DNA of 64,000 nucleotides, taken from NCBI RefSeq assembly GCF_002240055.1, contig NZ_CP016753.1, positions 1,550,001 to 1,614,000 on the forward strand. The letters are read 5' to 3'. This DNA is from Leptotrichia sp. oral taxon 498. GTDB lineage: Bacteria > Fusobacteriota > Fusobacteriia > Fusobacteriales > Leptotrichiaceae. Positions 44,202 through 55,305 of the stretch are shown one piece after another; within the stretch, counting starts at the first letter, position 1, and every line of letters begins with the position of its first letter. The position numbers and the translations under genes were made by a program. Under the pieces are notes generated by a model that saw only the letters and a list, made by a program, of their open reading frames with translations, was not told the origin of the DNA and did not search any database.

Positions 44202-44690
44202 ATGAGATGTCCGTTTTGTGGGAATGAAAATACTAAAGTAGTTGACAGTCGTGCATATTTTGAGGGGAATTCAATCAAAAGAAGAAGAGAGTGCGAAAAA
44301 TGCGGTAAAAGATTTACTACACACGAAAAGGTGGCAGAGTTGTCGCTAAAGGTGATAAAAAAGAGCGGAGAAAAGCAAGTTTATTCTCGAGAGAAAGTCT
44401 ATAATGGAATTATTCGTGCATTTGAAAAGAGATATTGCAATACTGAAAAAATTGAAGAAATTATAGATAGGATTGAAAGAGAAATTTTGACAGAGTATTC
44501 TGGTGAAATAAAATCGAGCATCTTGGGCGATAAAATACTTTCATATTTGATTGATCTGGATGAAATAGCGTATGTTAGATTTGCTTCTGTCTATAAAAAG
44601 TTTGATAGTTTGGACAGTTTTATTTTTGAAATTGAAAAAATTAGAAACGACAAAAAAATAAAAAATATAAAAAGTTGGGAGAGTAAATGA
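44202..44690 (+). CDS. nrdR: transcriptional repressor NrdR
   Basis: 162 residues, the typical NrdR length. Zinc ribbon C3, C6, C31 and C34 (MRCPFCGNENTKVVDSR; RRRECEKCGKRFTTHE) is followed by an ATP-cone (KKSGEKQVYSREKVYNGIIRAFEKR). It senses dATP/ATP and represses ribonucleotide reductase genes by binding NrdR boxes. It sits in a housekeeping run with nine bases to the upstream PTS IIA gene and a four-base overlap (ATGA) with the next. Confidence 0.97.
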   Translation: MRCPFCGNENTKVVDSRAYFEGNSIKRRRECEKCGKRFTTHEKVAELSLKVIKKSGEKQVYSREKVYNGIIRAFEKRYCNTEKIEEIIDRIEREILTEYSGEIKSSILGDKILSYLIDLDEIAYVRFASVYKKFDSLDSFIFEIEKIRNDKKIKNIKSWESK

Positions 44691-44950
44691 AAAGATTGAT
44701 TTTTTTGTGGAATATTATTTTTGGATTGATTGTAGCGTATCAACTTTATGATAGTATAATAAGATATTCTGGTAGAAAAGAAATACAAAAAAATATTGCA
44801 TCAGTTAACAAGGATATAAAAAAAGCTACTGAGCAAAAGAATAAAATTATCCAAAATACAAATGATCTTACAGATGAAGATAAATTTGAAAGATATGCGA
44901 GAGATAATTTGAATTTTAAGAAAAAAGGAGAAGTTGCTTACAAATATTAA
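44687..44950 (+). CDS. septum-formation initiator (FtsB/DivIC-like)
   Basis: 87 residues overlapping nrdR by four bases. It has one N-terminal membrane helix (LIFLWNIIFGLIVAYQLY), a coiled coil (IASVNKDIKKATEQKNKIIQ) and the conserved end DKFERYARDNLNFKKKGEVAYKY, as in FtsB/DivIC. It would act in the divisome with FtsL and FtsQ/DivIB. The pattern is strong despite its small size. Confidence 0.87.
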   Translation: MKRLIFLWNIIFGLIVAYQLYDSIIRYSGRKEIQKNIASVNKDIKKATEQKNKIIQNTNDLTDEDKFERYARDNLNFKKKGEVAYKY

Positions 44951-44965
44951 GTAATATTGCGAAAT

Positions 44966-45465
44966 ATGGGAAATTTATTTGATTCAAAAAGTTTAAGTGA
45001 AGAAGTGGAAAAATATAAAATAGAAGATGAAAAGAAAAAATATATTTTTAGAGCCAATACAAAATATATATTTTCATCGTCTATTTTTTTATAGTAATTG
45101 TATTTATTGCATCAAATTCATTGTATAAAGGAATTACAGGAATTGAAAAATTATCAGGATTAAAAATTATTTTGATTTTAATTTTGTTTTTGTATGTTTT
45201 TATTTCTATTTTTTTGATATTTAGCTATAAAATCGTATTTGAAAATGGCGCTATTTTTGTAAAAAATTTGAAAATAGAAGTTTCAAATATAGAAAGCGCA
45301 ACTGTAAAAGTGGCAAAAGTGAGTGCAGCAAAAATTGATAAAGTCTTGGAAATAATAACTTTTGATAATAAAAGAGTACAAATTAGATTAAATATAAAAA
45401 ACGAAATACTGTTATTAAAATTATTAAAAAATCGAATTGGTAATAAATTGATTTTTAAAATATAA
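44966..45465 (+). pseudogene. two-helix membrane protein, frame broken at a T7 run
   Basis: The frame from ATG 44966 (MGNLFDSKSLSEEVEKYK) stops at 45092-45094, just inside the first membrane helix. From 45091 another frame continues (IVIVFIASNSLYKGI, then a second helix LILILFLYVFISIFLIF and a PH-like domain KIVFENGAIFVKNLKIEVSN) to a TAA at 45465. One extra T in the run 45084-45090 would make a single 166-residue protein. The ORF therefore looks real, with a missing base by mutation or sequencing error. Function unknown. Confidence 0.6.
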
Positions 45466-45572
45466 AAAATAAAAAAATAAAAAAATAAATTTTAAAAATA
45501 TAAAATAAAAATCAAAAAAATTAAAAAAAAATAAGAAAAATATTTAAAAGAAAGGAAAGTGAGAAAGAAAAA
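45466..45572. other. A-rich low-complexity spacer
   Basis: Over 100 bases composed almost only of A-runs broken by T, G or C, ending in the AAAGGAAAG site of the permease gene. No hairpin or ORF. Confidence 0.7.
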
Positions 45573-46742
45573 ATGGTGGAATTTTTTATTGCGTTTAGGC
45601 ATATTGTGGAGAGAAAATTTCAAAGTATATTTTCCACGCTTGGGATTGCGATTGCTGTGACAGTTTTTATTGTGTCCCTGACAGTTTCAAATGGACTTGG
45701 AAGAAATATGATTAGTTCACTTCTTACAATGAGTCCGCATATTCTGATAAAGCACAAGCAAAAGAATTTTTTTGAAAATTATGACGAAGCAGTGGAGAAT
45801 CTAAAAAAAGTTGACGGCGTAAAAGCGGTTATTCCAAAAATAAACAGTCAATCGATTATAAAGTCGCAAGGATTTGCAAGAGGAGTTTTGGCTTACGGGA
45901 TTATGCCAAATAATGTAAAAAATGACTTAGATTTGAGAATAATTTCTGGAAATAATAATATTGAAGAACTAAATTCAATTTTGGTCGGAGAAGAGTTGGC
46001 AAAAGGAATGGGACTTAAAGTCGGTCAAGAAGTAAGTCTTGTTTCAGCGGAAAATAAAGAGATAAAGTTAATTGTACGTGGAATTTTTAAAACAGGATTT
46101 TTGGAGTATGATACAAATCTTGCCATTGTACCAATGAAAACTATGCAAATATTGGCAGAACAAGGAGAAGTGGCAACGGATATTTGGTTAAAAACGATTA
46201 ATCCGCAGAAAGTTGAAAATGTTGAGAAAAAAATAATCTCAAATAATGTAATTCCTCATTCAGAATATGGAATTATGGATTGGAAAATGATTAATCAAAG
46301 TCTTTTGAATGCAGTTAGATTTGAAAAATTTGTTTTGGTCGCCATTTTAAGTCTTTTGCTGTTAATCGCAAGTTTCGCCGTATCGGTTATTTTAAATATG
46401 GTTGTCAGGGAAAAAATTAAAGATATTGGAATTTTAAAATCAATTGGCTATACAAATAAAAATATTCGTAGAATTTTTATGATAGAAGGACTTTTGTTAG
46501 GATTTTTTGGAATGGTAATGGGGAGCATACTTTCACCGATTGTTTTATTTATACTAAAAATATTGTTTAAAGTGTTTATGAGAAATGGAACTTATTATTT
46601 GGAAGAGTTGCCACTTTATATTTCAGCAAATGAATTAATTATAATATATGTCGTTACAGTCATAGTAATATTTATTTCAACTATTTTTCCAGCGTCAAGA
46701 GCAGCAAAATTAAAACCTGTGGAGGCTTTAAAATATGAATAA
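45573..46742 (+). CDS. LolC/LolE-family ABC transporter permease
   Basis: 389 residues with the MacB/LolCE layout: one N-terminal membrane helix (FSTLGIAIAVTVFIVSLTVS), a large periplasmic domain (about 45-260) and three C-terminal helices. The last part has VREKIKDIGILKSIGYTNKNIRRIFMIEG, the coupling helix of this family. Its gene overlaps that of the ATPase by eight bases. Together they probably extract lipoproteins from the inner membrane for the LolA-like carrier upstream. A single permease would act as a homodimer (LolF-like). A peptide exporter is the alternative. Confidence 0.82.
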   Translation: MVEFFIAFRHIVERKFQSIFSTLGIAIAVTVFIVSLTVSNGLGRNMISSLLTMSPHILIKHKQKNFFENYDEAVENLKKVDGVKAVIPKINSQSIIKSQGFARGVLAYGIMPNNVKNDLDLRIISGNNNIEELNSILVGEELAKGMGLKVGQEVSLVSAENKEIKLIVRGIFKTGFLEYDTNLAIVPMKTMQILAEQGEVATDIWLKTINPQKVENVEKKIISNNVIPHSEYGIMDWKMINQSLLNAVRFEKFVLVAILSLLLLIASFAVSVILNMVVREKIKDIGILKSIGYTNKNIRRIFMIEGLLLGFFGMVMGSILSPIVLFILKILFKVFMRNGTYYLEELPLYISANELIIIYVVTVIVIFISTIFPASRAAKLKPVEALKYE

Positions 46743-47433
46743 AATAATAGAATTAAAAAATATTAATAAAATTTATAAGACGAAAGTTGAAGAAATTCAC
46801 GTATTAAAAGATATTAGTTTAACATTTAATAAAGGAGATTTTGTTTCCATTCAAGGAAAATCTGGAAGTGGAAAAACTTCACTTTTGAACATCGTGGGAC
46901 TTTTGGATGAGCCGACAAATGGTGAGATTATAATTCATGGTGAAAAGGTTGACTATAAAAATGAAAATATGAAAAATATCATAAGAAATGAAAAAATAGG
47001 TTTTGTCTTTCAATTTCACTATTTATTAAATGAGTTTACAGCACTGGAAAATGTCATGATGCCGTCTTTAATAAATAAAAATATGACTCACGAAAAAGCT
47101 AAAAAGAAAGCGAAAGAGCTTTTGTCCCTTGTAAATTTGTCAAATAGAACTAAACACAAGCCAATGGAGCTATCTGGCGGAGAAAAGCAAAGAGTTGCTA
47201 TAGCTAGAGCTATGATGAATGATCCAGACATAATTTTGGCGGATGAACCGACAGGAAATCTGGACACGGAAACGAGTAATATAATAAATGACTTGTTTAT
47301 CAAAATAAATAAAGAAAGACAGCAGTCAATAATAATTGTAACTCACAGCTTGGAACTTGCAAATTTGGCAAAATATAAATATAAAATTGAAAATGGTAAA
47401 TTTAATATGATTTTGCCGACGATAAAATTATAA
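46735..47433 (+). CDS. LolD-family ABC transporter ATPase
   Basis: 232 residues. Walker [10 protein letters not shown] at 41-49, Q-loop [18 protein letters not shown], signature [14 protein letters not shown], Walker [13 protein letters not shown] and H-loop VTHS are all intact. The [14 protein letters not shown] region is typical of LolD/MacB-type ATPases. It overlaps the permease gene and is probably translated with it. Confidence 0.93.
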   Translation: MNKIIELKNINKIYKTKVEEIHVLKDISLTFNKGDFVSIQGKSGSGKTSLLNIVGLLDEPTNGEIIIHGEKVDYKNENMKNIIRNEKIGFVFQFHYLLNEFTALENVMMPSLINKNMTHEKAKKKAKELLSLVNLSNRTKHKPMELSGGEKQRVAIARAMMNDPDIILADEPTGNLDTETSNIINDLFIKINKERQQSIIIVTHSLELANLAKYKYKIENGKFNMILPTIKL

Positions 47434-47449
47434 AAAATGGTAGCTGATT

Positions 47450-48535
47450 ATGAATAACAAGATATATCTTCATTATGATATGGACGCATTTTTTGCTTCA
47501 ATTGAGCAGAGGGATAATCCAAATTTACGTGGGAAAGCGATTGCAGTGGGAAGTGGCGTTGTCACAACGGCAAGTTATGAAGCTAGAAAGTTTGGAATAA
47601 AATCGGCTATGGCGATGGCAAATGCAAGAAAATTGTGTCCACATTTAAAAGTAGTTTATCCCAGAAAAAATTTCTATTTTGCTGAAGGAAAAAAAATACA
47701 GGATTTAATAAGAAAAATCATTAAAATTTATGAATTTACTTCGGTAGATGAAGGTTATTTGGATATTACACAATTCATTTTTGCAGAAAATCAGACGGAA
47801 ATAAAAAAAATTTCCAAAATTAAAAGATTTATAAAAAAATTTAAGGAATATATATACAAAAATGTGAATTTAACTTGTTCAGTTGGAATAGGTTTTAGCA
47901 AAGTTAGTGCGAAAATTGCAAGTGACGCTAACAAACCAAACGGATTTTTTATTTTTAAAAATAAAAATCATTTTATGAATTATATTTCTGAAAAAGATTT
48001 TTCAATAATTCCTGGAATTGGAAAAAAAACGAAAGAAATTTTAAACTTTCATTTTGGAGTGACAAAAGTTTCGCAACTTTATGAAATCTCAAAAGATGAA
48101 TTAATTAAAAAATTTGGTGCAAGTAAAGGCGAATATATTTATGATGTCATTCGGGGAGAACATTTTGCTAAAATTAATGTTGACAGAAAGAGAAAGTCTT
48201 ATGGCTATGAGATAACTTTTAGTCAAAATGTTGATGAAATTTATGAGTTGCAGGAAGAAATAAAAGCGCAAGTAAAAAAGATTTGTCAAAAGTTAAAAGA
48301 GCAAAAAGAATTCGTAAAAACGGTTACAGTAAAAATAAAATACTCTGATTTTGCTGTTCACACTCGTTCAAAGACACTGGAAAATGTAACAAATGATGAA
48401 AAATTAATGTATAAAATTGCGCTTGAAAATTTTAATTATCTTATAAAAAAAGATGAAGTGAGACTCATCGGAATTTATGTGAGCAACATTTTTAAAAGAA
48501 GCTATATCCAGTTAAAACTGATTGATGCAACTTGA
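47450..48535 (+). CDS. dinB: DNA polymerase IV
   Basis: 361 residues, normal Y-family length. The palm domain shows D10 and D12 in LHYDMDAFFASIEQRDNP, and the second metal-binding pair in FTSVDEGYLDIT. The thumb has IPGIGKKTKEIL, and the little finger lies at about 240-350. It performs error-prone translesion synthesis. It has no LexA-like box that I can see. Its stop codon lies within the -35 of the V-ATPase promoter. Confidence 0.95.
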   Translation: MNNKIYLHYDMDAFFASIEQRDNPNLRGKAIAVGSGVVTTASYEARKFGIKSAMAMANARKLCPHLKVVYPRKNFYFAEGKKIQDLIRKIIKIYEFTSVDEGYLDITQFIFAENQTEIKKISKIKRFIKKFKEYIYKNVNLTCSVGIGFSKVSAKIASDANKPNGFFIFKNKNHFMNYISEKDFSIIPGIGKKTKEILNFHFGVTKVSQLYEISKDELIKKFGASKGEYIYDVIRGEHFAKINVDRKRKSYGYEITFSQNVDEIYELQEEIKAQVKKICQKLKEQKEFVKTVTVKIKYSDFAVHTRSKTLENVTNDEKLMYKIALENFNYLIKKDEVRLIGIYVSNIFKRSYIQLKLIDAT

Positions 48536-48560
48536 CAAAACATAAAAAAACTGATAGTAT
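48532..48560 (+). promoter_or_regulatory. promoter for the V-ATPase operon, TTGACA-17-TAGTAT
   Basis: A consensus TTGACA at 48532-48537 overlaps the dinB stop. TAGTAT at 48555-48560 is at 17-base spacing. The first V-ATPase gene starts about 100 bases later with GAAGGAGG. Confidence 0.65.
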
Positions 48561-48665
48561 TATAAGAGTGGTTAATGACTTTTTGGTCATAAATAAACAT
48601 TAAAATATCATAATTTTGAAAATGAAATGTTTTAATGATTTTTTTAAAAAGAAGGAGGTTACATC

Positions 48666-48977
48666 TTGGCAAGAGAAATTTTAGAAAAAATAAAAAATGC
48701 TGAAAGAGAAGCTGACAGTATTATTTTAAACTCCAATGAAGCTGCAAAAGATATTTTAAAAAATATTGACGCGAAAATAAAAGCTGATAGTGAAAAAATA
48801 CTTTTGGAAGCATCAAAAGAAGCGGAAAGCATAAAAAAATCTTCAGTGGAAAAAGCCGAAGAAAAAGTTAAGTTTCTTTTAGACAGCGAAGCGGAAAACA
48901 TAAAAAAAATTCTTGAAATTGATGACATAAAAATAGACAAAGTCGTTGATTTATTGGCAGAGAGGATTGTAAAATAA
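48666..48977 (+). CDS. ntpF: V-type ATP synthase subunit H/G (peripheral stalk)
   Basis: 103 residues from a TTG start at 48666, eight bases after GAAGGAGG. It is almost wholly a long charged helix (EKIKNAEREADSIILNSNEA; KEAESIKKSSVEKAEEKVKF), as expected for the NtpF/AhaH stalk that pairs with subunit E. It is first in the nine-gene ATPase operon and overlaps subunit I by one base. Confidence 0.85.
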   Translation: MAREILEKIKNAEREADSIILNSNEAAKDILKNIDAKIKADSEKILLEASKEAESIKKSSVEKAEEKVKFLLDSEAENIKKILEIDDIKIDKVVDLLAERIVK

Positions 48978-50958
48978 TGGCAATAGTAAAGATGAGTAAA
49001 TTTGATTTGGTCATTTTTAATTCTAAGAGAGCGGAAATACTAAAAAGACTTCAGAGATTTAAAGAAGTCAATTTTGTCGATATAAATTTAAGTGACAGTG
49101 AAGATGAAAATGATGAAATCAACGAAAATAAAATTGAAGATGTAACAAAATATGTGAACAATGAAGAATTGACACATATTGAAGAAAGACTTCATCAAGT
49201 GAGAAGTGCAATTTCTCTGATAAAAAAATATGATGTGAAAAAGACTCGTTTAAGAGATGTTATTAAGGGAAATGAAAATTACACATTTGATGAATTGTAT
49301 AAAAAAGTTTTGTCGTATGACTGGAAAAAAGTATCTTCTGAATTAAATGATATTGGAGCTCAATATGCCAATATTAAGAGCAGAATTTCTAAAAAATACA
49401 GCAAGTACGATGAAATTGATTTATGGGAAAGACTTGATGTCAATCCGAAAGAATTAAAGCAATTAAAAAAAGTTAATTCTTATTTAGGAACTGTACCGTT
49501 AAAATTAAAAGGCACATTTATTGAGCAAATTTCAAAATTGAATAATACTTATTATGAAGAATTGAAAATTGTAAAAGATGAAGTTTATTATCTTGTAATC
49601 TCACTTATTGAAGAAAATGAAGCCAAAAAACTGTCTGAAGTATTTAGAGATAGCAGTTTTACTGTGGCAAATCTTGATATAGATGCAGTTCCTCAGGATT
49701 ACAAAGATAAGCTGCAAAAAGAAATTTCTGAACTAAAAAAGAAAAAAGAAAATTAAAATCAAAAATCAAATCATATGGTGAAGATTTAACAGATTTGGAA
49801 GCAATCTATGAATATTTACAAAATAAAAAATTGAGAATCACCGAATCTGAAAAATTGGCACAAACAGAAAATACTAATATTATTAATGGTTGGATACCAA
49901 CAGCAAAAAAAGATGAATTTGAAAAATTGATAAGAGAAGAAACAGATGGAAATTATTATTTAAGTTTTGAAGAAGCTAAAAAAGACGACGAAACGGTTCC
50001 AATCAAATTAAAGAATGGAAAAATTTCAACTAATTTTGAAACTCTTACACAGATGTATGCTTATCCGAGATACAATGAAATTGATCCAACGCCGTTATTT
50101 ACACCATTTTACATCTTGTTCTTCGGTATGATGGGAGCTGATGTCGGATATGGATTAGTTCTTTTACTTGCAACAGCCATCACTTTAAAAATTGTTAATT
50201 TAAATGACAGTATGAAAAAATCAGTTAAATTTTTCTTTTACTTGAGTTTTTCAGTTATCTTTTGGGGATTTTTATACGGTTCGTATTTTGGTGCAACAAT
50301 ACCAAAAATGTGGCGTTTAATTGATCCTTCCAGCGAATATAATACACTTCTTATAGGTTCTATTGCATTTGGAGTTGTCCATATTTTTGTAGGACTTGGA
50401 ATAAAAGCGTATATGTTGATTCGTGATGGAAAATCGCTTGAAGCAGTTTATGATGTATTATTTTGGTATATGGCACTTGCAGGTGGAATTGTATTTTTAA
50501 TTTTCAAATTAAAGAATTTGTCGCCTGTCGTAACTCAAGTTTCAATGTGGGTAATGATTTTAGGAATGGCTGGAATTATACTTACGGGTGGAAGAGAAGC
50601 TAAAAGTGTCGGTGCAAAACTAGGTGGCGGACTATACAGTCTTTATGGAATCTCAAGTTATATCGGGGATTTCGTATCTTATTCAAGACTTATGGCGCTA
50701 GGGCTTTCTGGTGGATTTATCGCTTCAGCAATTAATATGATTGCAGGAATGATTGCGGGAAATTGGGCTGGAATGATATTTGTGCCTGTGATTTTGGTAT
50801 TTGGACATCTATTTAATATGTTTTTATCATTCTTAGGTGCATATGTTCATACATCAAGACTTATGTATGTAGAATATTTTGGAAAATTTTACGAAGGTGG
50901 AGGAAGACCTTTTAAAGATTTTAGAACAGAAACTAAAAAAATAAATTTAAAAGACTAA
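48977..50958 (+). CDS. ntpI: V-type ATP synthase subunit I, interrupted by a -1 frameshift
   Basis: The frame from 48977 ends at 49756 after the soluble N-terminal arm. The remaining two-thirds continues in the -1 frame through 50958, with eight membrane helices (PLFTPFYILFFGMMGADVGY; FFYLSFSVIFWGFLYGSYFG; SYSRLMALGLSGGFIASAIN). Joined, they make about 660 residues, the usual NtpI length. The switch point contains A-AAA-AAG at 49735-49741, a classical -1 slippery heptamer, in an A-rich stretch where a lost base would have the same effect. Subunit I forms the static half-channel for Na+/H+ and anchors the stalks. A base-calling error is more likely than true frameshifting. Confidence 0.85.
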
Positions 50959-50994
50959 AAAATTAGAGAATTAATCTATAAATAAAAATAATAA

Positions 50995-51495
<501 letters not shown>

Positions 51496-51543
51496 TTAAA
51501 GAAAAAAGTTAATTAAAAAATTTGCAAAAAAAGGAGGCAGACA

Positions 51544-52095
51544 ATGTCTAACATTGACAATTTGACATCGAAGATTTTAAGTGATGCGAAAGCTGCTGGA
51601 GAGCAGATTGTGAGTGAAGCACAAGAAAAAGCTGATGAAAAATATGAAAAAAGCATGAAACAAGTTTCACAAAAAAAAGAAAAAATTCTTGAATCAGCAA
51701 AAAAAGAACAAGTACTTTTAACTGACAGAATAAAATCAAGTGCAAATTTGAAAATAAGAAATGAAAAATTAAAAGCAAAACAAATAGTAATTGATAAAGT
51801 TATAGAAAAGTTAAAAGAAAAATTAGCAAATATGAAAAAAGAAGATTATATGGCATATTTAAATAAAAATATTGATAAAAATTCGATTTCTTCAAAAGAA
51901 TTAATTGTAAAAAAAGAGTTTTTACAAGATGTGAAAAAAGAATTTAAAAACGCTAAAATTAAAGAAAATGAATTTGTAAGTTCAGGATTTATCATTGAGG
52001 AAAATGGTGTTCAAAAGAATTATACTTTTGAAGTAAAAATAGATTTTATGAGAGACGAATTGGAAGTTGAAATTTCAAAACTTCTTTTCTCATAA
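51544..52095 (+). CDS. ntpE: V-type ATP synthase subunit E (peripheral stalk)
   Basis: 183 residues, AAGGAGG upstream. The N-terminal half is a long charged helix (LTSKILSDAKAAGEQIVSEA; KKEKILESAKKEQVLLTDRI). The C-terminal half is a small alpha/beta domain that caps the catalytic head. With subunit H/G it forms the stator stalk. Confidence 0.88.
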   Translation: MSNIDNLTSKILSDAKAAGEQIVSEAQEKADEKYEKSMKQVSQKKEKILESAKKEQVLLTDRIKSSANLKIRNEKLKAKQIVIDKVIEKLKEKLANMKKEDYMAYLNKNIDKNSISSKELIVKKEFLQDVKKEFKNAKIKENEFVSSGFIIEENGVQKNYTFEVKIDFMRDELEVEISKLLFS

Positions 52096-52180
52096 AAAGT
52101 AAACTTAGCTATGAATTACTTTAAAATTGCAAATTTAAAATATTTTTGCAATTTTAAGTAAAATTAAGGGAGAAAAAAAT

Positions 52181-53173
52181 ATGGATAGAATGGATTACGG
52201 TCAAAGTGTCGTAACTATTAGGGTATTAGAAAAAAGACTCTTAACTAAAAATAGGATTGAGCGAATGATAGAATCTGAAACTTGCGAAGAGGTTTTAAAA
52301 TTATTGTCAGAAACTGAGTATTCTCAAGATATGACGGACATTCAAAATAGCAGAGATTATGAAAAAATTTTAAAAAGAGAAACAGAAAGAGTTTTTTCAC
52401 TAGTTCGCAATATGTCTAAAAATAAAGAAGTTGTTGATATTTTGTCACTAAAATACGACTATCACAATTTGAAAGTATTGATAAAAAGCAAAGTTTTTGA
52501 AAAAGATAACACAAATTTATTGATGAATGCTGGAACGATTGATATAACAAAATTTAAGACAAAATCTGAAACTCAAAGTTTAGATTTGCCAGAAGAAATT
52601 TTAGAAGCAATTGCAGAAATAAAAAAAGAGGAAAATCTTACTCCGCAAAAAATTGATATTATTGTAGAAAAATATTATTTCAAAAATTTAGTAAATTTAT
52701 CAAAAAAAATTGATGTGAAAGTTATAACAGATTATGTCAAAGGACTTATTGATTTTCAAAATATAATAACCTTATTTAGAGTTCAAAAACAAAATAGAGA
52801 TGCAAAATTTCTGGACAGCGTAATATTTGAGGGCGGAACAATTTCAAAAGATAAAATTGTGGCGTCATTAAATGACAGTTCAGAAACAATTTTGAATAAA
52901 TTTAAAAAAGAAAAATTGGGACCATATTTAGTAAAAGGTGTAGAAGTTTTTAACGAAACAAAAAGATTATCGGAATTTGAAAAAATATCGGATAATTACT
53001 TGATGGAATTAAATAAAGAATCTAAATACATTGTATTTGGACCTGAACCGCTATTTACATATCTTGTTGCAAAAGAGAGGGAAATTAATGCAATTAGACT
53101 TATTATGGTCAGCAAAATTAATAATATAAGTTCAGAGAAAATAAGGGAAAGGCTGCGTGATACATATGCATAA
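52181..53173 (+). CDS. ntpC: V-type ATP synthase subunit C
   Basis: 330 residues, AAGGGAG upstream. It has the mostly helical funnel fold that links the central shaft to the rotor ring; it starts YGQSVVTIRVLEKRLLTKNR and has DILSLKYDYHNLKVLIKSK, both diagnostic. It ends REINAIRLIMVSKINNISSE and RERLRDTYA, where the final helices are well conserved. Its end overlaps the start of subunit F. Confidence 0.93.
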   Translation: MDRMDYGQSVVTIRVLEKRLLTKNRIERMIESETCEEVLKLLSETEYSQDMTDIQNSRDYEKILKRETERVFSLVRNMSKNKEVVDILSLKYDYHNLKVLIKSKVFEKDNTNLLMNAGTIDITKFKTKSETQSLDLPEEILEAIAEIKKEENLTPQKIDIIVEKYYFKNLVNLSKKIDVKVITDYVKGLIDFQNIITLFRVQKQNRDAKFLDSVIFEGGTISKDKIVASLNDSSETILNKFKKEKLGPYLVKGVEVFNETKRLSEFEKISDNYLMELNKESKYIVFGPEPLFTYLVAKEREINAIRLIMVSKINNISSEKIRERLRDTYA

Positions 53174-53474
53174 AATAGGTGTTGTTGGAGATAAAGATAC
53201 AATTTTACCATTTAAAGCACTAGGACTTTGCGTGTATCCTGTAATAACTAAAGAAGAGGCAAGACATTCCATAGATGAAATGGCAAAAAATAACTTTGGT
53301 ATTATTTTTGTAACTGAGCAGACAGCCATTTTGGTAAAAGAAACGATTGAAAGATATACAGATAAAATAGTACCGGCGATTATTGTCATTCCTAATAATC
53401 AAGGAACACTTGGATTAGGATTAAATAAAATAGATGAATATGTAGAAAAAGCAATAGGCTCTAACATATTTTAA
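53166..53474 (+). CDS. ntpG: V-type ATP synthase subunit F (central shaft)
   Basis: 102 residues from the ATG at 53166, overlapping the subunit C stop; a GTG at 53157 is in frame but less likely. It has a Rossmann-like fold (KIGVVGDKDTILPFKALGLCV; FGIIFVTEQTAILVKETIER; AIIVIPNNQGTLGLGLNKID). It binds subunit D and activates ATP turnover. Confidence 0.93.
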   Translation: MHKIGVVGDKDTILPFKALGLCVYPVITKEEARHSIDEMAKNNFGIIFVTEQTAILVKETIERYTDKIVPAIIVIPNNQGTLGLGLNKIDEYVEKAIGSNIF

Positions 53475-53532
53475 TTTTTTGAATAGTTAAATTAAAATAG
53501 TTTTCAAAATTTAAAGAAAGAAGGTAGATTAG

Positions 53533-55305
53533 TTGAAAACAGGAAAAATTATTAGAGTATCAGGACCTCTTGTGGTTGCAGAAGGTATGGAAAACGCCAA
53601 TGTTTATGATGTGGTAAGAGTTTCTGATAGTAAACTTATAGGTGAAATTATCGAAATGAGAGGGGACAAGGCCTCTATTCAAGTATATGAAGAAACAGTA
53701 GGAATAGGTCCAGGAGAGCCTGTTTATACAACAGGAGAACCTTTGAGCGTGGAGTTGGGACCAGGATTACTGGAAGCGATGTTTGATGGGATTCAAAGAC
53801 CGTTAAAAGAATATCAAAATATTGCTGGAGATTTTTTGACTAAAGGAGTGGAAGTTGCTCCATTAAACAGAACGAAAAAATGGGAATTTGAGCCGGTGCT
53901 AAAAGTTGGAGAAAAAGTGCAAGAAGGAGATATTTTAGGAGCTGTTCAAGAGACATCGGTTGTAAGTCATAAAATAATGGTGCCATTTGGAATAAAAGGG
54001 ACGCTAAAATCAATAAAAGCAGGAAATTTCACAGTAACTGAAACAGTTGCAGTAATTGAAACTGAAAAAGGTGATGTAGAAGTTCAAATGATGCAAAAAT
54101 GGCCAGTTAGAAGAGGTAGAAAATACGCAAAAAAATTAAATCCAGAAGCTCCATTGATAACAGGACAAAGAGTAATTGATACATTTTTTCCTGTAACAAA
54201 AGGTGGAACTGCTTGTGTACCAGGACCATTTGGTTCAGGGAAAACAGTTGTGCAGCACCAGATGGCAAAATGGGCGGATGCTGAAATTATTGTCTATGTA
54301 GGTTGTGGGGAACGTGGAAACGAAATGACAGATGTTCTTATGGAATTTCCAGAAATTGTCGACCCTAAAACAGGGGAATCACTTATGAAAAGAACAGTAC
54401 TTATAGCAAATACTTCAAATATGCCAGTTGCAGCAAGGGAAGCTAGTATTTATACTGGAATTACGATTGCTGAGTACTTTAGGGATATGGGATATTCAGT
54501 TGCAATAATGGCGGATTCTACATCGAGATGGGCAGAAGCGCTAAGAGAAATGTCAGGGCGTCTTGAAGAAATGCCGGGAGATGAAGGTTACCCAGCATAT
54601 CTTGGTTCGAGGGCTGCTGAATTTTATGAAAGAGCTGGACATGTCGTTTGTTTAGGAAAAGATGGAAGAGAAGGTGCGCTAACTGTAATTGGTGCGGTAT
54701 CGCCTCCAGGTGGAGATATTTCTGAACCAGTATCACAGGCAACTTTGAGAATCGTTAAAGTGTTCTGGGGGCTTGACGCAAACCTAGCTTACAGAAGACA
54801 TTTCCCAGCGATTAACTGGTTAAATTCTTATACTTTGTATCAAACAAAAGTCGATGGATGGATGGACAAAAATGTAGGACCTGAATTTTCTAAAAATAGA
54901 TCAAAAGCTATGTCGTTACTTCAAGAAGAATCTAGTTTGCAAGAAATTGTAAGACTTGTAGGAAAAGATACTTTGTCAGAGAAAGATCAATTGAAACTGG
55001 AAGTTGCAAAATCAATAAGAGAAGATTATTTGCAGCAAAATGCATTTATGGAATCTGACACTTATACTTCTCTTGAAAAACAAGATAAAATGTTAGCATT
55101 AGTTTTAAAATTTTATGATGAAGGAATAAGAGGTTTGGATAACGGAGCGTATCTAAACGAAATTTCAGAGTTAGCAGTAAGAGAAAGAATTGCCAGAGCA
55201 AAATATTTGCCAGAATCTGAATTAAATAAAATTGACGAAATTTCAAAAGAGTTGACTGAACAAATTGATAATTTAATTAACAAAGGAGGTGCATTAAATG
55301 CTTAA
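53533..55305 (+). CDS. ntpA: V-type ATP synthase catalytic subunit A
   Basis: 590 residues from a TTG start at 53533 after AAGAAGG. P-loop [13 protein letters not shown] (about 233-245), catalytic Glu in [15 protein letters not shown], and [27 protein letters not shown] are present. The long non-homologous insertion before the P-loop distinguishes A from F-type beta. It is the ATP-hydrolysing subunit. It overlaps subunit B by eight bases. Confidence 0.98.
   Translation: MKTGKIIRVSGPLVVAEGMENANVYDVVRVSDSKLIGEIIEMRGDKASIQVYEETVGIGPGEPVYTTGEPLSVELGPGLLEAMFDGIQRPLKEYQNIAGDFLTKGVEVAPLNRTKKWEFEPVLKVGEKVQEGDILGAVQETSVVSHKIMVPFGIKGTLKSIKAGNFTVTETVAVIETEKGDVEVQMMQKWPVRRGRKYAKKLNPEAPLITGQRVIDTFFPVTKGGTACVPGPFGSGKTVVQHQMAKWADAEIIVYVGCGERGNEMTDVLMEFPEIVDPKTGESLMKRTVLIANTSNMPVAAREASIYTGITIAEYFRDMGYSVAIMADSTSRWAEALREMSGRLEEMPGDEGYPAYLGSRAAEFYERAGHVVCLGKDGREGALTVIGAVSPPGGDISEPVSQATLRIVKVFWGLDANLAYRRHFPAINWLNSYTLYQTKVDGWMDKNVGPEFSKNRSKAMSLLQEESSLQEIVRLVGKDTLSEKDQLKLEVAKSIREDYLQQNAFMESDTYTSLEKQDKMLALVLKFYDEGIRGLDNGAYLNEISELAVRERIARAKYLPESELNKIDEISKELTEQIDNLINKGGALNA

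Noticed and set aside
48977-50958. Two separate V-ATPase subunit I genes
   Set aside because: The two frames encode complementary parts of one protein whose joined length is normal, and the second part has no start or ribosome-binding site of its own.
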